From Roseococcus sp. (GTDB lineage: Bacteria; Pseudomonadota; Alphaproteobacteria; Acetobacterales; Acetobacteraceae), in assembly GCF_019747315.1 (NCBI RefSeq), contig NZ_JAIEQY010000215.1:1-34044 (forward strand): a stretch of 34,044 nucleotides of DNA, written 5' to 3'. Both the position numbers and the translations under genes were made by a program. A model generated the notes under the pieces. The model had not been told where the DNA came from, searched no databases, and saw only the letters and a program-made list of their open reading frames with translations. Shown in pieces: positions 24,522-32,090 of this stretch (positions are counted from its first letter, which is position 1; every line of letters begins with the position of its first letter).

Positions 24522-25520
24522 ATGGCGCGTTATCTTGTTTCAGGCGGAGCCGGCTATGTCGGCAGCCATCTTGTCCTCACCCTGCTCGATGCGGGGCATG
24601 AGGTGGTGGTGGTGGATGACCTTTCCACCGGGCACCGCGGCGCCGTGGCGCCGGGGGCCACCTTCATCCAGGCGAGCCTGGCCGAACGCCGACGCCTCGA
24701 TGAGATCTTCGCGGCGTGGAAATTCGACGCGGTCTTTCATCTCGCCGCTCTCTCCCTGGTGGGCGAGAGCATGCAGCAGCCGCTGCGCTATTGCCGCGAG
24801 AACCTCTCGAACAGCGTGAACCTGGCCGAGGCGGCAGTGAAGGGCGGTTGCCTGAAATATGTCCTCTCCTCCACCGCCGCGGTCTTCGGCGTGCCCAAAT
24901 CCGTGCCCATCACGGAGGAGGCCGAGACCAGCCCGGTCAATCCCTATGGCCTCTCCAAGCTGATGATGGAGCAGGCGCTGGCCTGGGCCGAGAATGCGCA
25001 TGGCCTGCGTTCCGCCTCGCTGCGCTATTTCAACGCGGCCGGCGCCGACCCCTTCGGCCGCGCGGGCGAGGATCATGAGCCCGAGACTCATCTGATCCCG
25101 CGCGCCATCCTCGCCACCCTGGGCAAGCTGCCGCCGCTGCATGTCTTCGGCACGGATTACGACACGCCCGATGGCACGGCCGTGCGTGACTATGTGCATG
25201 TGATGGACCTGGCGGCGGCGCATATCGCCGTGCTGCCGCGGCTCGACCAGGGCTCGGTGCGCTACAATCTCGGCAATGGCGCGGGGCATTCGGTGCGCCA
25301 GGTCATGGCCGCGATCGAGCGGGTCTCGGGTCGCCAGGTGCCGCATGAGAACGGCCCACGCCGCGCGGGCGACCCACCGGCGCTGGTCGCTTCCTCGGCC
25401 CTCATCCGCGCGGAGACGGGCTGGCGGCCACGCCACGCCTCCCTGGATGACATCGTGCGCACCGCCTGGGAGTGGCATGTGGCGCATCCCGAAGGCTATG
25501 GGGTGCGCGAGGCGGCCTAG
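24522..25520 (+). CDS. galE: UDP-glucose 4-epimerase
   Basis: A 332-residue extended short-chain dehydrogenase interconverting UDP-glucose and UDP-galactose. The NAD site GGAGYVGSH lies at residues 8-16, VVDDLSTGHRGAV is the family fingerprint, and the catalytic set is SST (116-118) plus Tyr142 and Lys146 in NPYGLSK. RYFNAAGADP and DYVHVMDLAAAHI are typical of GalE. AGGTGA precedes the ATG. It probably supplies UDP-galactose for surface polysaccharide. No glycan cluster lies adjacent. 23 bases separate its stop from the convergent DUF1491 gene. Confidence 0.95.
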   Translation: MARYLVSGGAGYVGSHLVLTLLDAGHEVVVVDDLSTGHRGAVAPGATFIQASLAERRRLDEIFAAWKFDAVFHLAALSLVGESMQQPLRYCRENLSNSVNLAEAAVKGGCLKYVLSSTAAVFGVPKSVPITEEAETSPVNPYGLSKLMMEQALAWAENAHGLRSASLRYFNAAGADPFGRAGEDHEPETHLIPRAILATLGKLPPLHVFGTDYDTPDGTAVRDYVHVMDLAAAHIAVLPRLDQGSVRYNLGNGAGHSVRQVMAAIERVSGRQVPHENGPRRAGDPPALVASSALIRAETGWRPRHASLDDIVRTAWEWHVAHPEGYGVREAA

Positions 25521-25543
25521 CCTGGTGCTGAGGCGCGATCATG

Positions 25544-25876
25544 TCAGATCAGCCGCGCCTCGAAGGGCGGCAGGAAATCCGGCGCCTCGAACTCCAGGAC
25601 CCAGAGATCGGGGTCGCGCTTCACCTGGCGCTCCACATAGGCATCGGCGGTGGCCGGCGGCACCGGCCCCTCGCCTGTGCCGCGCACCCAGGCCGGCCGG
25701 CTTTCGGCATCGCGCGCCTGGGCGAGCACGACCTGGCCCTCGCGCCCGTTCAGCACGCAGAGGAGCCCACCCGAATCGGGGTCGCCCCGACGCAGCACCG
25801 CGGCGGGACGCCCCGCCATGTCCGACATCCGGATCGCCATCGCGACCCAGATATGCGCCTTCACCCTTGCATCCAT
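25544..25876 (-). CDS. DUF1491 family protein
   Basis: A 110-residue protein with the DUF1491 pattern. VKAHIWVAMAIRMSDMAGRPAAVLRRGDPDSGGLLCVLN is followed by a variable segment (REGQVVLAQARDAESRPAWVRG) and the conserved end YVERQVKRDPDLWVLEFEAPDFLPPF. The family is small, cytoplasmic, largely restricted to Alphaproteobacteria, and of unknown function. The frame opens at 25933, but ATG at 25876 (MDARVKAH) matches the usual length and N-terminus. It diverges from the small 25962 gene across 85 bases. Confidence 0.85.
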   Translation of the reverse strand: MDARVKAHIWVAMAIRMSDMAGRPAAVLRRGDPDSGGLLCVLNGREGQVVLAQARDAESRPAWVRGTGEGPVPPATADAYVERQVKRDPDLWVLEFEAPDFLPPFEARLI

Positions 25877-25961
25877 GCGGCCTGCGTTACGCGCTGGCAG
25901 TGGCTTGCCGCAAGCCCCGCCCCCGGGGCACATAGGGGAAGGATTTTTCCCGGAGCGGAAG

Positions 25962-26171
25962 ATGGACGCGAAGAAGCTGACCGAGGGCCAAAGGGCCTAT
26001 GAGGCGAAGCGGGCCGCCAAGGCCGGCATGAGCCTGGAGGCCTGGCTGCGCGACAAGGAAAAGCGCGCCAAGGCCGAGGCGGCCGAATCCGCCAAACTGA
26101 CCGTCCCGGAAGCGCCGAAAAAGCCGGGCTTCTTCGCCCGGCTGCTGGAGCGGGCGCAAAAGCCGCTCTGA
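25962..26171 (+). CDS. Small basic Lys/Ala-rich hypothetical protein
   Basis: A 69-residue protein of unknown family. Residues ~4-45 are highly charged and helical (RAYEAKRAAKAGMSLEAWL, KEKRAKAEAAESAK). A Pro-containing hinge (TVPEAPKKPG) leads to a short amphipathic tail FFARLLERAQKPL. GGAG lies 7 bases before ATG 25962. The frame extends upstream, but that part overlaps DUF1491 and lacks protein character. Similar short Lys/Ala-rich proteins are common in Acetobacteraceae; the tail could touch membrane or a partner protein. Confidence 0.7.
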   Translation: MDAKKLTEGQRAYEAKRAAKAGMSLEAWLRDKEKRAKAEAAESAKLTVPEAPKKPGFFARLLERAQKPL

Positions 26172-26268
26172 TATCGGGCGCGCGGCGAGAAGGGCTGCAA
26201 CCGGAGGCGCCGCGGAACGCTCATAGGGGGTCGTACGGAGACCCTCCCTTGGCTTCAGCCCGCCCGCG

Positions 26269-27327
26269 ATGAGCGCACCACACATCAACCGCATCGCCAC
26301 GGCTGTCCCGGCGCATGAGGTCCACTCCGCTTTCCGGGCCTTCGCCGGGCACCAGATGGAAGAAGCGCGCATGCAAACCATGTTCGCGCGCCTCGCGGAG
26401 AAATCGCAGATCGACGGCCGCCGATCGGTGCTGGAGCCCCTGGCGGATGGCACCGGCACAGCCTGCGGCTTCTACCGCCTGGACCGCTTCCCCGGCACCG
26501 CCGCGCGCATGGCGCGCTACGAAACCGAGGCGCCGGCCCTGGCAGAACGTGCCTGCCTGGCCCTCGGGCTCGAACGGGAGGGCGCCTCGGTCACCCATCT
26601 TGTCCTGGCGACATGCACCGGCTTCGCCGCACCCGGGCTGGATCACTGGCTGATGCGACGCTTCGGCATGGCGGGCAGCGTGGAGCGCAGCATCGTCGGC
26701 TTCATGGGCTGCCAGGCCGCCATTAATGCGCTCAAGCTGGCATCGCACATCGCGCGCGGGGATCCGGGCGCGAAGGTGCTGGTCGTGAACCTGGAACTGT
26801 GCAGTCTCCACATGCAGCCGGCGCGCGACATGGAGGCGCTGCTCTGCGCGCTGCTTTTCGGTGATGGCTGCTCGGCCGCGCTGGTCAGCCAGGAGCCGCA
26901 AGGCCTGCGCATGGATGGCTTCCACGCGGCGCTGCTGCCCGAGGCCGCACACCAGATCACCTGGCGAATTGGCGATGGCGGCTTCGACATGACGCTCTCC
27001 GGCCTCGTGCCGCTCACCCTGGCACGGGCCCTGCCGGATCAGTCGGTGGCGATCCGTGGTGGCGTGCCGCTGGAGGAGATCGCGCATTGGGCGGTGCATC
27101 CTGGCGGGCGTTCGGTGCTCGATGCCGTGGCGCATGGGCTGGAATTGCCGGCGGGTGCCCTGGATGTCAGCCGGGCCGTCCTGCGGGAATTCGGCAACAT
27201 GTCCTCCACCACGGTGATGTTCGTGCTGGAGCGGATGATGCGCGGCATGGCGGCCGGCGCGCGTGGCTGCGCGCTGGCCTTCGGGCCTGGCCTTTCGGCC
27301 GAGACCATGCGCTTCACGGCCGCCTGA
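26269..27327 (+). CDS. Type III polyketide synthase
   Basis: A 352-residue chalcone-synthase-fold homodimeric enzyme that condenses malonyl-CoA units on an acyl-CoA starter. The catalytic triad is in place: Cys148 (FMGCQAA), His277 (WAVHPGG) and Asn310 (FGNMSS). LATCTGFAAPGLD (113-125), LFGDGCSAALVS (196-207) and the C-terminal AFGPGLSAETM loop are diagnostic. Bacterial relatives with this layout usually make alkylresorcinols or alkylpyrones from fatty acyl starters; starter and product cannot be read from sequence. The stop shares one base with the methyltransferase start (TGATG), and a flavoprotein follows, so the three probably act in order on one product. Confidence 0.95.
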   Translation: MSAPHINRIATAVPAHEVHSAFRAFAGHQMEEARMQTMFARLAEKSQIDGRRSVLEPLADGTGTACGFYRLDRFPGTAARMARYETEAPALAERACLALGLEREGASVTHLVLATCTGFAAPGLDHWLMRRFGMAGSVERSIVGFMGCQAAINALKLASHIARGDPGAKVLVVNLELCSLHMQPARDMEALLCALLFGDGCSAALVSQEPQGLRMDGFHAALLPEAAHQITWRIGDGGFDMTLSGLVPLTLARALPDQSVAIRGGVPLEEIAHWAVHPGGRSVLDAVAHGLELPAGALDVSRAVLREFGNMSSTTVMFVLERMMRGMAAGARGCALAFGPGLSAETMRFTAA

Positions 27328-28010
27328 TGCCCGGCCAGCGCTCCCGCGAGGCGGAATGGATGGACGACCCCGAGGCCGAGGGCTTCGACGCGGCCCTGGA
27401 GGGGCTGGAGCGCATCAACCGGCTGAGCCTGGCCGCGCAGCCCGTGCTCCGCTTCCTCGACCGCGTGGCGGCGCGGCATCCGGGACCCCTCACCATCCTC
27501 GATGTGGGCGCAGGCGGGGGCGACATGCTGGCGCGGATCGCCGCCTGGGCCGCGGACCGCGGCGTGGAGGTGCGCCTCACCGGGCTGGACCGCAGCCCGG
27601 CCTCGGCCCGGCATGCGGCGGAGCGAGGCGTACCCGCGGAATGGATCACCGCGGACCTCTTCGAGGTGAGCGGGAGCTATGATGTGGTGCTGTGCAGCCT
27701 CTTCGCGCACCACCTGGAGGATGTGGCGCTGGTGCGGTTTCTTCGCTGGCTGGAGGCGCGGGCCCGGCTGGGCTGGCTGATCTCGGACCTGCATCGCCAC
27801 TGGCTGCCCTGGGGCTTCGTCTGGGGCGCGGTGCGGCTGTTGCGGATGCCGCCCATGGTGGTGCATGACAGCACCATCTCCATCGCGCGCGGCTTCACCC
27901 GCGCCGATTGGCGGCGGCTGCTCGGCAAGGCGGGCGTCACGGCGCAGATCGCCTGGGCCTTCCCCTTTCGCTGGCAGGTGGGGGTTGTCCGCAGCCCAGC
28001 ACCGGCATGA
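27327..28010 (+). CDS. Class I SAM-dependent methyltransferase
   Basis: A 227-residue methyltransferase. ILDVGAGGGDMLARI at ~56-70 is SAM motif I and LTGLDRSPASARHA is motif II with the acidic ribose-binding residue. ITADLFEVSGSYDVVLCSLFAHHLED covers motifs III-IV. The C-terminal third (WLPWGFVWGAVRLLRMPPMVVHD, ARGFTRADWRRLLGKAG) is hydrophobic and fits a lipidic substrate. ATG at 27327 overlaps the PKS stop; the frame is open earlier only within the PKS gene. Its stop overlaps the next gene as ATGA. Inferred role: O- or C-methylation of the polyketide. Confidence 0.9.
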   Translation: MPGQRSREAEWMDDPEAEGFDAALEGLERINRLSLAAQPVLRFLDRVAARHPGPLTILDVGAGGGDMLARIAAWAADRGVEVRLTGLDRSPASARHAAERGVPAEWITADLFEVSGSYDVVLCSLFAHHLEDVALVRFLRWLEARARLGWLISDLHRHWLPWGFVWGAVRLLRMPPMVVHDSTISIARGFTRADWRRLLGKAGVTAQIAWAFPFRWQVGVVRSPAPA

Positions 28011-29059
28011 TGGAGGTGGCGGTGATCGGCGCGGGACCGGCCGGCTGCGCCGCCGCCATCACATTGGCGCGAGCAGGGCGCGGCGTGCTGCTGCTGGAGC
28101 GCGCGGCCCACCCGCGCGAGAGTGTCTGCGGCGAATTCCTGGGCGAGGATGCCAGCGCACTGCTGGCCGGGCTCGGTGTCGATCCCGTCGCGCTGGGGGC
28201 GGTGCCGATCGCGGGGGTGCGGGCCGGTGCCGGGGCGCGCGAGGCCGCCTCCCCCCTGCCCTTCCGAGCGCATGGGCTGCCCCGCCGCCTGCTGGATGAC
28301 GCCCTGCGGGAGGCGGCGCGGCGGCACGGCGTGCAGGTGATCACCGGCGTGACCGTCCAGGGCGCCCGGCCGCAGGGTGAGGGCTGGCGCATCGAGGGCG
28401 GCGGCGTGGGCCTGCGGGCGCGGGATATCATCCTGGCGACAGGCAAGCACGCGCTGCGCGGGCATGCGCGGCGGGCCGCGGTCGGCGCGGTCGGCATCAA
28501 GCTGCATCTGGAAGGGCTGGACCTGCCACCCGAGACCGCGCTGCTGCGCTTCGAGGGCGGCTATGCCGGCCTGCAGCCCGGACCGGATGGCAGGGCCAAT
28601 CTCTGCGCGGCGCTGGTCGGGCCCATCCCGCGCGATGCCGCCTCCATGATTGCGCGCGTCGCCGCTGGATCAGCCCTCGCGGCGCGGCTGCTGCGCCCGG
28701 CCCGGCCCGTCTGGGCGCGGCCGCTCGCCGTTGCAGGGGTTCCCTATGGCTTTGTCCATCGGGGCGGCGTTTCGGGGGTGTATCGCGTGGGGGACCAGGT
28801 CTCGGTCATCCCGAGCTTCGTGGGCGATGGCATGGCCATGGCGCTGGCCTCGGGCGAGGGCGCGGCCCGCGCTCTGCTGGCAGGCGAGGGAGCCGGCGCC
28901 TGGCACGCCGCCTGGCAGCGGCGCAGCGCGCGGCAAATGCGGGTCGCCTCGGCCGGGGCCTGGCTGATGCGATCCGCGCCAGGGGTGTTCCTGCGCGTGA
29001 TCGGCAATTCCTGGACCGCGGGCTTGGCAGCAAGGCTGACGCGGGTGGACCGGGGCTAG
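28007..29059 (+). CDS. FAD-dependent oxidoreductase (geranylgeranyl reductase/hydroxylase type)
   Basis: A 350-residue group A flavoprotein. AVIGAGPAGCAAAITLARAG (dinucleotide-binding fold at ~5-24) is followed by the LLLERAAHPRESVCGEFLGED region typical of geranylgeranyl-reductase-like and PHBH-type enzymes. VGDQVSVIPSFVGDGMAMALASG is the second FAD motif (GD ... P..GDGM). Relatives either hydroxylate phenols with NAD(P)H or reduce prenyl chains. Following a type III PKS and a methyltransferase, hydroxylation of a resorcinol ring toward a quinone is the likelier role, as inferred from Srs-type clusters. ATG at 28007 (ATGATG) overlaps the methyltransferase stop. Its TAG stop overlaps the convergent parE stop by 3 bases. 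Confidence 0.88.
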   Translation: MMEVAVIGAGPAGCAAAITLARAGRGVLLLERAAHPRESVCGEFLGEDASALLAGLGVDPVALGAVPIAGVRAGAGAREAASPLPFRAHGLPRRLLDDALREAARRHGVQVITGVTVQGARPQGEGWRIEGGGVGLRARDIILATGKHALRGHARRAAVGAVGIKLHLEGLDLPPETALLRFEGGYAGLQPGPDGRANLCAALVGPIPRDAASMIARVAAGSALAARLLRPARPVWARPLAVAGVPYGFVHRGGVSGVYRVGDQVSVIPSFVGDGMAMALASGEGAARALLAGEGAGAWHAAWQRRSARQMRVASAGAWLMRSAPGVFLRVIGNSWTAGLAARLTRVDRG

Positions 29060-31029
29060 GCGTCCACTGCCTCGGCGTCCAGGCTTGCCGCATTGTCCTG
29101 GATGAACTTGAAGCGCAGTTCCGGCCGGCGCCCCATCAGCGCCTCCATCAGATCGGCCGTCTTCGCGCGATCCTCGGGCGGCAGCACAACCTTCAACAGC
29201 ACGCGGTTCTTTGCACCCATGGTGGTTTCCTTGAGCACCTGCGCGGGCATCTCGCCCAAGCCCTTGAAGCGGCTGACCTCGACCTTCTGATTGGCCTTGA
29301 AGTGCTTCTTCAGCTGGCGCTCGCGGTCCCGGTCATCCATGGCATAGACGCTCTTGCCGCCGGCCTGCAGGCGAAACAGCGGCGGCTGCGCGAGGTAGAG
29401 GCGCCCCTGCCGCACCAGCTCCGGCGTTTCCTTGTAGAAGAAGGTCATCAGCAGGGCGGCGATATGGGCGCCATCCACATCGGCATCCGTCATGATGATG
29501 ACGCGGCCGTAGCGCAGCTTGGCGATATCGAATTTCTCGCCGACGCCGCAGCCCAGCGCCTCGATCAGATCCTTCAGCTCCTGGTTGCCGCGCAGCTTCT
29601 CGGCGCTGGCACTGGCGACGTTCAGGATCTTGCCCCGCAAGGGCAGCACGGCCTGGGTCTCGCGATCCCGCGCCTGCTTGGCGGAGCCGCCCGCGCTGTC
29701 ACCCTCGACGAGGAAGATCTCCGTCCCCTCACTGCTCTCGCGCGAGCAGTCGGTCAGCTTGCCGGGGAGGCGCAGCTTGCGCGTCGCGGTCTTGCGCGGC
29801 GTCTCCTTCTCGGCGCGTCGGCGCAGACGCTCATCAGCACGCTCGATGGCGAAGGCGAGAAGGTTGTCGGCGCTGGCGGGGTCACTGCCCAGCCAGAGGT
29901 CGAAGCGGTCGCGGATGGCCAACTCCGTGAGCCGTTGCGCATCGGCATTGGTCAGCTTGTCCTTGGTCTGACCCTGGAAATGCGGGTCCCGGATGAAGAT
30001 GCTGAGCATGCCGGCCATGCCGGAGAAGATATCCTCGCCCGTGACGGTGGCGGCGCGCTTTTCCTTCTTCATATCGCCATAGGCGCGCAATCCCTTGGCC
30101 AGCGCCATGCGCAGCCCGGCCTCATGCGTGCCGCCCTGCGGCGTGGGGATGGTGTTGGCGTAGGTGGAGAGGAACCCCTCCCCCTGCTCCAGCCAGGTGA
30201 TGGCGTATTCGCAGCGCCCCGCCCCATCGGGGAATTCCGCGGTATCGGCGAAGGGCGCAGGCACCACCGAGGGGCGGCCCTCCACGGCGGTGGCCAGATA
30301 GTCGGAAAGGCCGCCCGGAAAATGCAGCACCGCCTCGGCCGGCGTGTCGCTGCCCGCGACCAGCGCCGGGTCGCATTTCCACCGGATTTCGACGCCGCGG
30401 TAAAGATAAGCCTTGGAGCGGCAGAGCTTGAACAGCCGCTCCGCGCGGAAGGCGAGCGCGCCGAAGATTTCCGGGTCCGGCTTGAAGCGCAGCAGCGTGC
30501 CGCGGCGGTTGCGCACCTCACCCTCGCGCTTGAGCTTGGTGGTGGGCTTGCCGCGCGCATAGGTCTGGCGGAACAGCTCGCCGCCGCGGGCGACCTCGAC
30601 CTCCAGGGCCTCGGAGAGTGCATTCACAACGGAACTGCCCACGCCATGAAGGCCGCCCGAGGTCTCGTAGGATTTGCCGGAGAACTTCCCGCCCGAGTGC
30701 AGTGTGGTCAGGATCACTTCAAGGGCGGAAAGCTTCGGGAATTTCGGATGCGGGTCCACCGGGATGCCGCGCCCATTGTCGCGCACCGAGACCCAGTTGC
30801 CGGCCTCCAGCACCAGGTCAATGCGGTCGGCATGGCCGGCGACGGCCTCGTCCATCGCATTGTCCAGCACCTCGGCGGCCAGGTGATGCAACGCATTCTC
30901 ATCGGTGCCGCCGATATACATGCCGGGCCGGCGCCGGACGGGCTCGAGCCCTTCCAGAACCTCGATATCGGCGGCGTTGTAGCTGGAGGCGACGGCCTTG
31001 CCGCCGCGCCCCGCGAAGAGGTCGTTCAT
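29056..31029 (-). CDS. parE: DNA topoisomerase IV subunit B
   Basis: A 657-residue ATPase subunit of topoisomerase IV, which decatenates sister chromosomes with ParC. The GHKL ATP site has EVLDNAMDEAVAG, SVRDNGRGIPV and SGGLHGVGSSVVNALS. The Toprim domain has FLVEGDSAGGSAKQARDRE, LPLRGKILNV and the metal DxD in MTDADVDGAHI. The C-terminus GRRPELRFKFIQDNAA and the length favour ParE over GyrB (about 800). ATG at 31029 (MNDLFAG) is chosen; the frame is open much further upstream without protein character. The stop lies inside a CTAG shared with the convergent flavoprotein gene. Confidence 0.94.
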   Translation of the reverse strand: MNDLFAGRGGKAVASSYNAADIEVLEGLEPVRRRPGMYIGGTDENALHHLAAEVLDNAMDEAVAGHADRIDLVLEAGNWVSVRDNGRGIPVDPHPKFPKLSALEVILTTLHSGGKFSGKSYETSGGLHGVGSSVVNALSEALEVEVARGGELFRQTYARGKPTTKLKREGEVRNRRGTLLRFKPDPEIFGALAFRAERLFKLCRSKAYLYRGVEIRWKCDPALVAGSDTPAEAVLHFPGGLSDYLATAVEGRPSVVPAPFADTAEFPDGAGRCEYAITWLEQGEGFLSTYANTIPTPQGGTHEAGLRMALAKGLRAYGDMKKEKRAATVTGEDIFSGMAGMLSIFIRDPHFQGQTKDKLTNADAQRLTELAIRDRFDLWLGSDPASADNLLAFAIERADERLRRRAEKETPRKTATRKLRLPGKLTDCSRESSEGTEIFLVEGDSAGGSAKQARDRETQAVLPLRGKILNVASASAEKLRGNQELKDLIEALGCGVGEKFDIAKLRYGRVIIMTDADVDGAHIAALLMTFFYKETPELVRQGRLYLAQPPLFRLQAGGKSVYAMDDRDRERQLKKHFKANQKVEVSRFKGLGEMPAQVLKETTMGAKNRVLLKVVLPPEDRAKTADLMEALMGRRPELRFKFIQDNAASLDAEAVDA

Positions 31030-31055
31030 GATGTGTTCGCTGTCCCTGAAGCCGG

Positions 31056-31085
31056 ACCATACAAGGGCGTGCGAGTCCTTCGCAA
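31056..31085 (-). promoter_or_regulatory. Putative parE promoter
   Basis: Read on the minus strand, TTGCGA (31080-31085) and TATGGT (31056-31061) are separated by 18 bases, a fair match to a sigma-70 housekeeping promoter, 26 bases before the parE ATG. The -35 element lies at the edge of the 11-base repeats. Prediction by eye only. Confidence 0.4.
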
Positions 31086-31114
31086 GCTTGGCGCAAGCTC
31101 GGCGCATGCTTGGC
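31082..31114. repeat. Three tandem 11-bp repeats upstream of parE
   Basis: Three contiguous 11-base units read GCAAGCTTGGC (31082-31092), GCAAGCTCGGC (31093-31103) and GCATGCTTGGC (31104-31114), each one mismatch from the consensus GCAAGCTTGGC or identical to it. The 11-base period is close to one helical turn, so a protein could bind the same face repeatedly. The array abuts the predicted parE -35 box. Confidence 0.7.
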
Positions 31115-31133
31115 ACGAGACGGGCGGCGAGGC

Positions 31134-32090
31134 TCAAAGCATGGCGAGCGCCAGGACGGCGAGGCCCAGGGCGCGGCCGAGCCGCGAGGCGGGGCGCAGC
31201 CCCAGCAGGGCGGGAAGCAGCAGAGTCCAGAGGGAGCCTAGCATCATGACCAGTTCGCCCTCGGGCGGCGCGAGCCCGAGCGTGGCGCTCCAGAGCAGGC
31301 TGACATTGCGGACCGCGCCGCCCAGCGCAAAGCCGGCCAGCATCCCCCTTGCGGCCACCGCCGCCGCCAGCAGTCCGAGGCCGGCGCCGACGCTGGAGGC
31401 GAGGAGGAGGCCCTGCATCGCCTCGGCCAGGGCCGCCAGCGGCAGGCCGATGCGCGGCAGCCCCGCCGCGACCGAGAGCGAAATGCCGCACAGCGCCAGC
31501 ACACCAAGGCCGCGCATCGGCCGCACCAGGCGAATGCGCCGCGCCTCGCCCATGCCGCGGCGGAGTGCGTAGCCGAGGAGCGCCGGCAGGCCCACCATCA
31601 GCATCACGCGCAGGAAAAGCGACTGGGCGCCTATCACGGTGCCATCCAGCACCAGGGCCGCGATCAGCGGCGCGGTCAGCGGCAGGGCAAAGAAGCAGAC
31701 AAGCTGCGTCAGCAGCAGCGGCCGCACCGGCAGGCGCAACAGCGAGGCGACCAGCGCGGCCCCCCCGGCCGCCGGGCAAGCCGCGACCAGCACCAACCAG
31801 CCCCCCGCCGCGCCCATCCCCATGGCGACGGCGAGGCCATGGATCACGACAGGCGTGAGGATCAGGTTGGTCGCGGCCAGCAGCAGCACGGGCGGCCATT
31901 CCCGCGCCTCGATGCGCCCTGGCTCGGCGAGGCCCACGCTCATCGCCAGCAGCACGATGACGCAGGGCACCAGCACCGCCTGGCCCATCAGCGCGAGCGG
32001 CGGCAGGAGAATGCCGGCCAGGAAGAGCACGGGCGGCGCGAAGAGCCCAAAATCGCCGATGCGGGCCATGACCGGCAGGAGGGGCCTCAC
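31134..32090 (-). CDS. BASS-like (bile acid:sodium symporter family) transporter
   Basis: A 318-residue, very hydrophobic protein with about nine to ten helices. VLVAACPAAGGAALVASLLRLPVRPLLLTQLVCFFALPLTAPLIAAL resembles the BASS core, with a polar loop after P-x-x-G-x-x; the C-terminal repeat is ALGGAVRNVSLLWSATLG, as in BASS and arsenite-type carriers. Substrate is unknown; an organic anion with Na+ is the family rule. GTG at 32090 forms GTGA with the stop of the upstream hydrolase-like gene. ATG at 32069 (MARIGDFG) is an alternative. The pair seems to be one operon. Confidence 0.72.
   Translation of the reverse strand: MRPLLPVMARIGDFGLFAPPVLFLAGILLPPLALMGQAVLVPCVIVLLAMSVGLAEPGRIEAREWPPVLLLAATNLILTPVVIHGLAVAMGMGAAGGWLVLVAACPAAGGAALVASLLRLPVRPLLLTQLVCFFALPLTAPLIAALVLDGTVIGAQSLFLRVMLMVGLPALLGYALRRGMGEARRIRLVRPMRGLGVLALCGISLSVAAGLPRIGLPLAALAEAMQGLLLASSVGAGLGLLAAAVAARGMLAGFALGGAVRNVSLLWSATLGLAPPEGELVMMLGSLWTLLLPALLGLRPASRLGRALGLAVLALAML

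Noticed and set aside
29302-31572. 756-codon open frame on the plus strand opposite parE
   Set aside because: parE on the minus strand shows every GHKL and Toprim motif; the plus frame has none and is a GC-driven shadow.
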